Below, one piece after another: positions 6,392 to 7,431 of a stretch of DNA of 7,431 nucleotides. Position 1 is the first letter of the stretch. Every line of letters begins with the position of its first letter. This DNA is from UMGS1307 sp964523005. Lineage in GTDB: Bacteria; Bacillota; Clostridia; Oscillospirales; CAG-382. Both the position numbers and the translations under genes were made by a program. The DNA is taken from positions 1 through 7,431 of the forward strand of contig CAZFZL010000075.1 in assembly GCA_964523005.1 (NCBI GenBank), written 5' to 3'. The notes beneath the pieces are model-generated. The model did not search any database and was not told the DNA's origin. It saw only the letters and a program-made list of their open reading frames with translations.

Positions 6392-7431
6392 AATATATCT
6401 TCCTTTGATCTTTTTGCTTCGTATTTTACCTTTTCTATATCAACGGTCAGGAACTCACCGTTTTCATAAAGTATCCTGCCGCCTGTCATATTAAGCACGA
6501 CATCAGAGCTGTCTGAGCTGAAAACGAGGTCGGTTACTATATCGTGAGACGGATAATACCTTTCGCCCGATACATCGAGCACTATCAGGTCGGCATCTTT
6601 TCCTGCTTCGACACTGCCGCCGTTCCTGCGCTGCGCCTGCGCACCGGAAAGCGTCGCCGCGCGAAGCGCCTGCTGCGGTGTTACGAGCGTCGGATCGGAG
6701 AAAGCGCATTTATAGACGCTTGCGAGCGCGCGCATCTCTCTGAACATATCAAGCGTATTGTTGCTTGCTGCGCCGTCTGTGCCAAGGCCGAAGCGCACAT
6801 TACTTCTCATCAGCGCACCGACATCGCAGAATCCGCTTGCGAGCTTGAGGTTACTCAACACGTTAACAGCAGCCGTAGCTCCATGAGACGCCATAATGCT
6901 GCGGTCGTTTTCGTCGATCCATACGCAGTGGGCTGCCGTCGCCGGCACATCGAACGCGCCGCATTTGCTGAAATACGCGGCCGGCGTCATTTTATGACGT
7001 GCGATGCACGCCTCATGTTCGTCTTTCGTCTCCGAAAGATGAATATGCATACCGACGCCGCGCTCTTTTGCGGCTTCGGCGACCGTTCGCACGGTGCGCT
7101 CATCGGAGGTATACTCCGCATGGATGGAGTATTCAAGCTTTACGCCGCCGTCCGAGACGGGCATATTCTGAGACTCGATGAAGACGGGAAGCGAATGAGG
7201 ATCGCAGGATGTAAAATTCGTGACTGATAGCGAGATGTTCGCCTTCAGTCCGCTTTCTTTTGCGGCGGCGAAAAGCTGTTTTCCGCAATAATACATATCG
7301 GAGAACGCCACCGTACCGGAGCGTATCATTTCGGCGCATGCGAGCAGCGAGCCGGTATAGATGTCCTGCGGGAGCATCTTTGCTTCAAACGGAAAAATAC
7401 GTTTGAAGCAAAGATGCTCCCGCAGGACATC
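6379..7431 (-). CDS. mtaD: MTA/SAH deaminase-type amidohydrolase, N-terminus missing
   Basis: The frame is open from the right edge to a TAA at 6379-6381; an internal ATG at 7375-7377 would give 332 residues but is not a plausible start, because the family is about 420-440 long. Counting from that ATG, conserved parts are EMIRSGTVAFSDMYY at 16-30, HIHLSETKDE at 111-120, AAHCVWID at 148-155, SNLKLASG at 175-182 and GTDGAASNN at 199-207. These supply the HxHxxE, His and Asp metal/catalytic residues. The N-terminal HxH metal site is outside the window. Known relatives deaminate 5'-methylthioadenosine and S-adenosylhomocysteine to inosine forms, some also 5'-deoxyadenosine. RIFPFEAK, just before the ATG, also fits the family, but codons from about 7401 to 7431 lie in a foldback and are unreliable. 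It overlaps mtnA by 13 bp, implying one message. Confidence 0.88.
   Translation of the reverse strand, partial: DVLREHLCFKRIFPFEAKMLPQDIYTGSLLACAEMIRSGTVAFSDMYYCGKQLFAAAKESGLKANISLSVTNFTSCDPHSLPVFIESQNMPVSDGGVKLEYSIHAEYTSDERTVRTVAEAAKERGVGMHIHLSETKDEHEACIARHKMTPAAYFSKCGAFDVPATAAHCVWIDENDRSIMASHGATAAVNVLSNLKLASGFCDVGALMRSNVRFGLGTDGAASNNTLDMFREMRALASVYKCAFSDPTLVTPQQALRAATLSGAQAQRRNGGSVEAGKDADLIVLDVSGERYYPSHDIVTDLVFSSDSSDVVLNMTGGRILYENGEFLTVDIEKVKYEAKRSKEDILCRL
7360..7431. repeat. Perfect 32-bp inverted repeat at the window edge (probable foldback artefact)
   Basis: Bases 7360-7391 are the exact reverse complement of 7400-7431, leaving an 8-nt loop (GAAAAATA). The inner arm encodes conserved deaminase sequence (FEAKMLPQDI on the minus strand), so it is the genuine copy, and the outer arm is most easily explained as a foldback copy made in amplification or assembly. 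The repeat ends precisely at the last base, so its true extent cannot be seen. Confidence 0.95.

Noticed and set aside
6544..7227. 227-codon plus-strand frame opposite the deaminase gene
   Set aside because: Arg/Ala-rich composition without domains; the minus-strand deaminase has clear family motifs.

Overview
The window looks like chromosomal DNA from a low-to-mid-GC member of the Firmicutes, most likely an anaerobic clostridium of the Oscillospiraceae/Ruminococcaceae kind. The evidence is the class I heat-shock operon order hrcA-grpE-dnaK-dnaJ under a CIRCE operator, a DnaK of the Gram-positive length class, a DUF1858 redox-disulfide protein, and strong AGGAGG-like ribosome sites. The genus assignment is inference. 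Both edges cut genes, and the right edge ends in a perfect foldback, so this is probably a complete short contig from an assembly.

Left end, plus strand (1-437): the C-terminal tail of an unrecognised membrane protein is coupled through an ATGA overlap to a 66-residue DUF1858 protein with a CxxC motif. A strong hairpin terminator (450-491) separates this pair from the convergent heat-shock operon.

Centre, minus strand (5395 down to 498): a sigma-A type promoter (TTGACA, 17 bp, TATATT) and a near-perfect CIRCE (17 of 18 positions) drive hrcA, grpE, dnaK and dnaJ. HrcA represses its own operon; DnaK, DnaJ and GrpE form the ATP-dependent Hsp70 folding machine. A 12-bp perfect stem lies between dnaK and dnaJ. 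A second CIRCE-like site (16 of 18, exact 9-bp spacer) overlaps the stop codon of the upstream gene mtnA, about 104 bp from the first. This was not expected and is the most interesting biological signal here.

Right end, minus strand (7431 down to 5369): an amidohydrolase of the 5'-methylthioadenosine/S-adenosylhomocysteine deaminase family (N-terminus missing) overlaps mtnA, methylthioribose-1-phosphate isomerase. Together they suggest salvage of methylthioadenosine through a deaminated (methylthioinosine) route. No terminator is visible between mtnA and the hrcA promoter, so read-through into the heat-shock operon is possible. The last 72 bases form a 32-bp perfect inverted repeat ending exactly at the window edge, most likely a foldback assembly artefact.

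There are no RNA genes, CRISPR arrays or insertion sequences that I can support. Apart from the operator arrangement the gene content is ordinary housekeeping; I do not see an undescribed multi-gene system.
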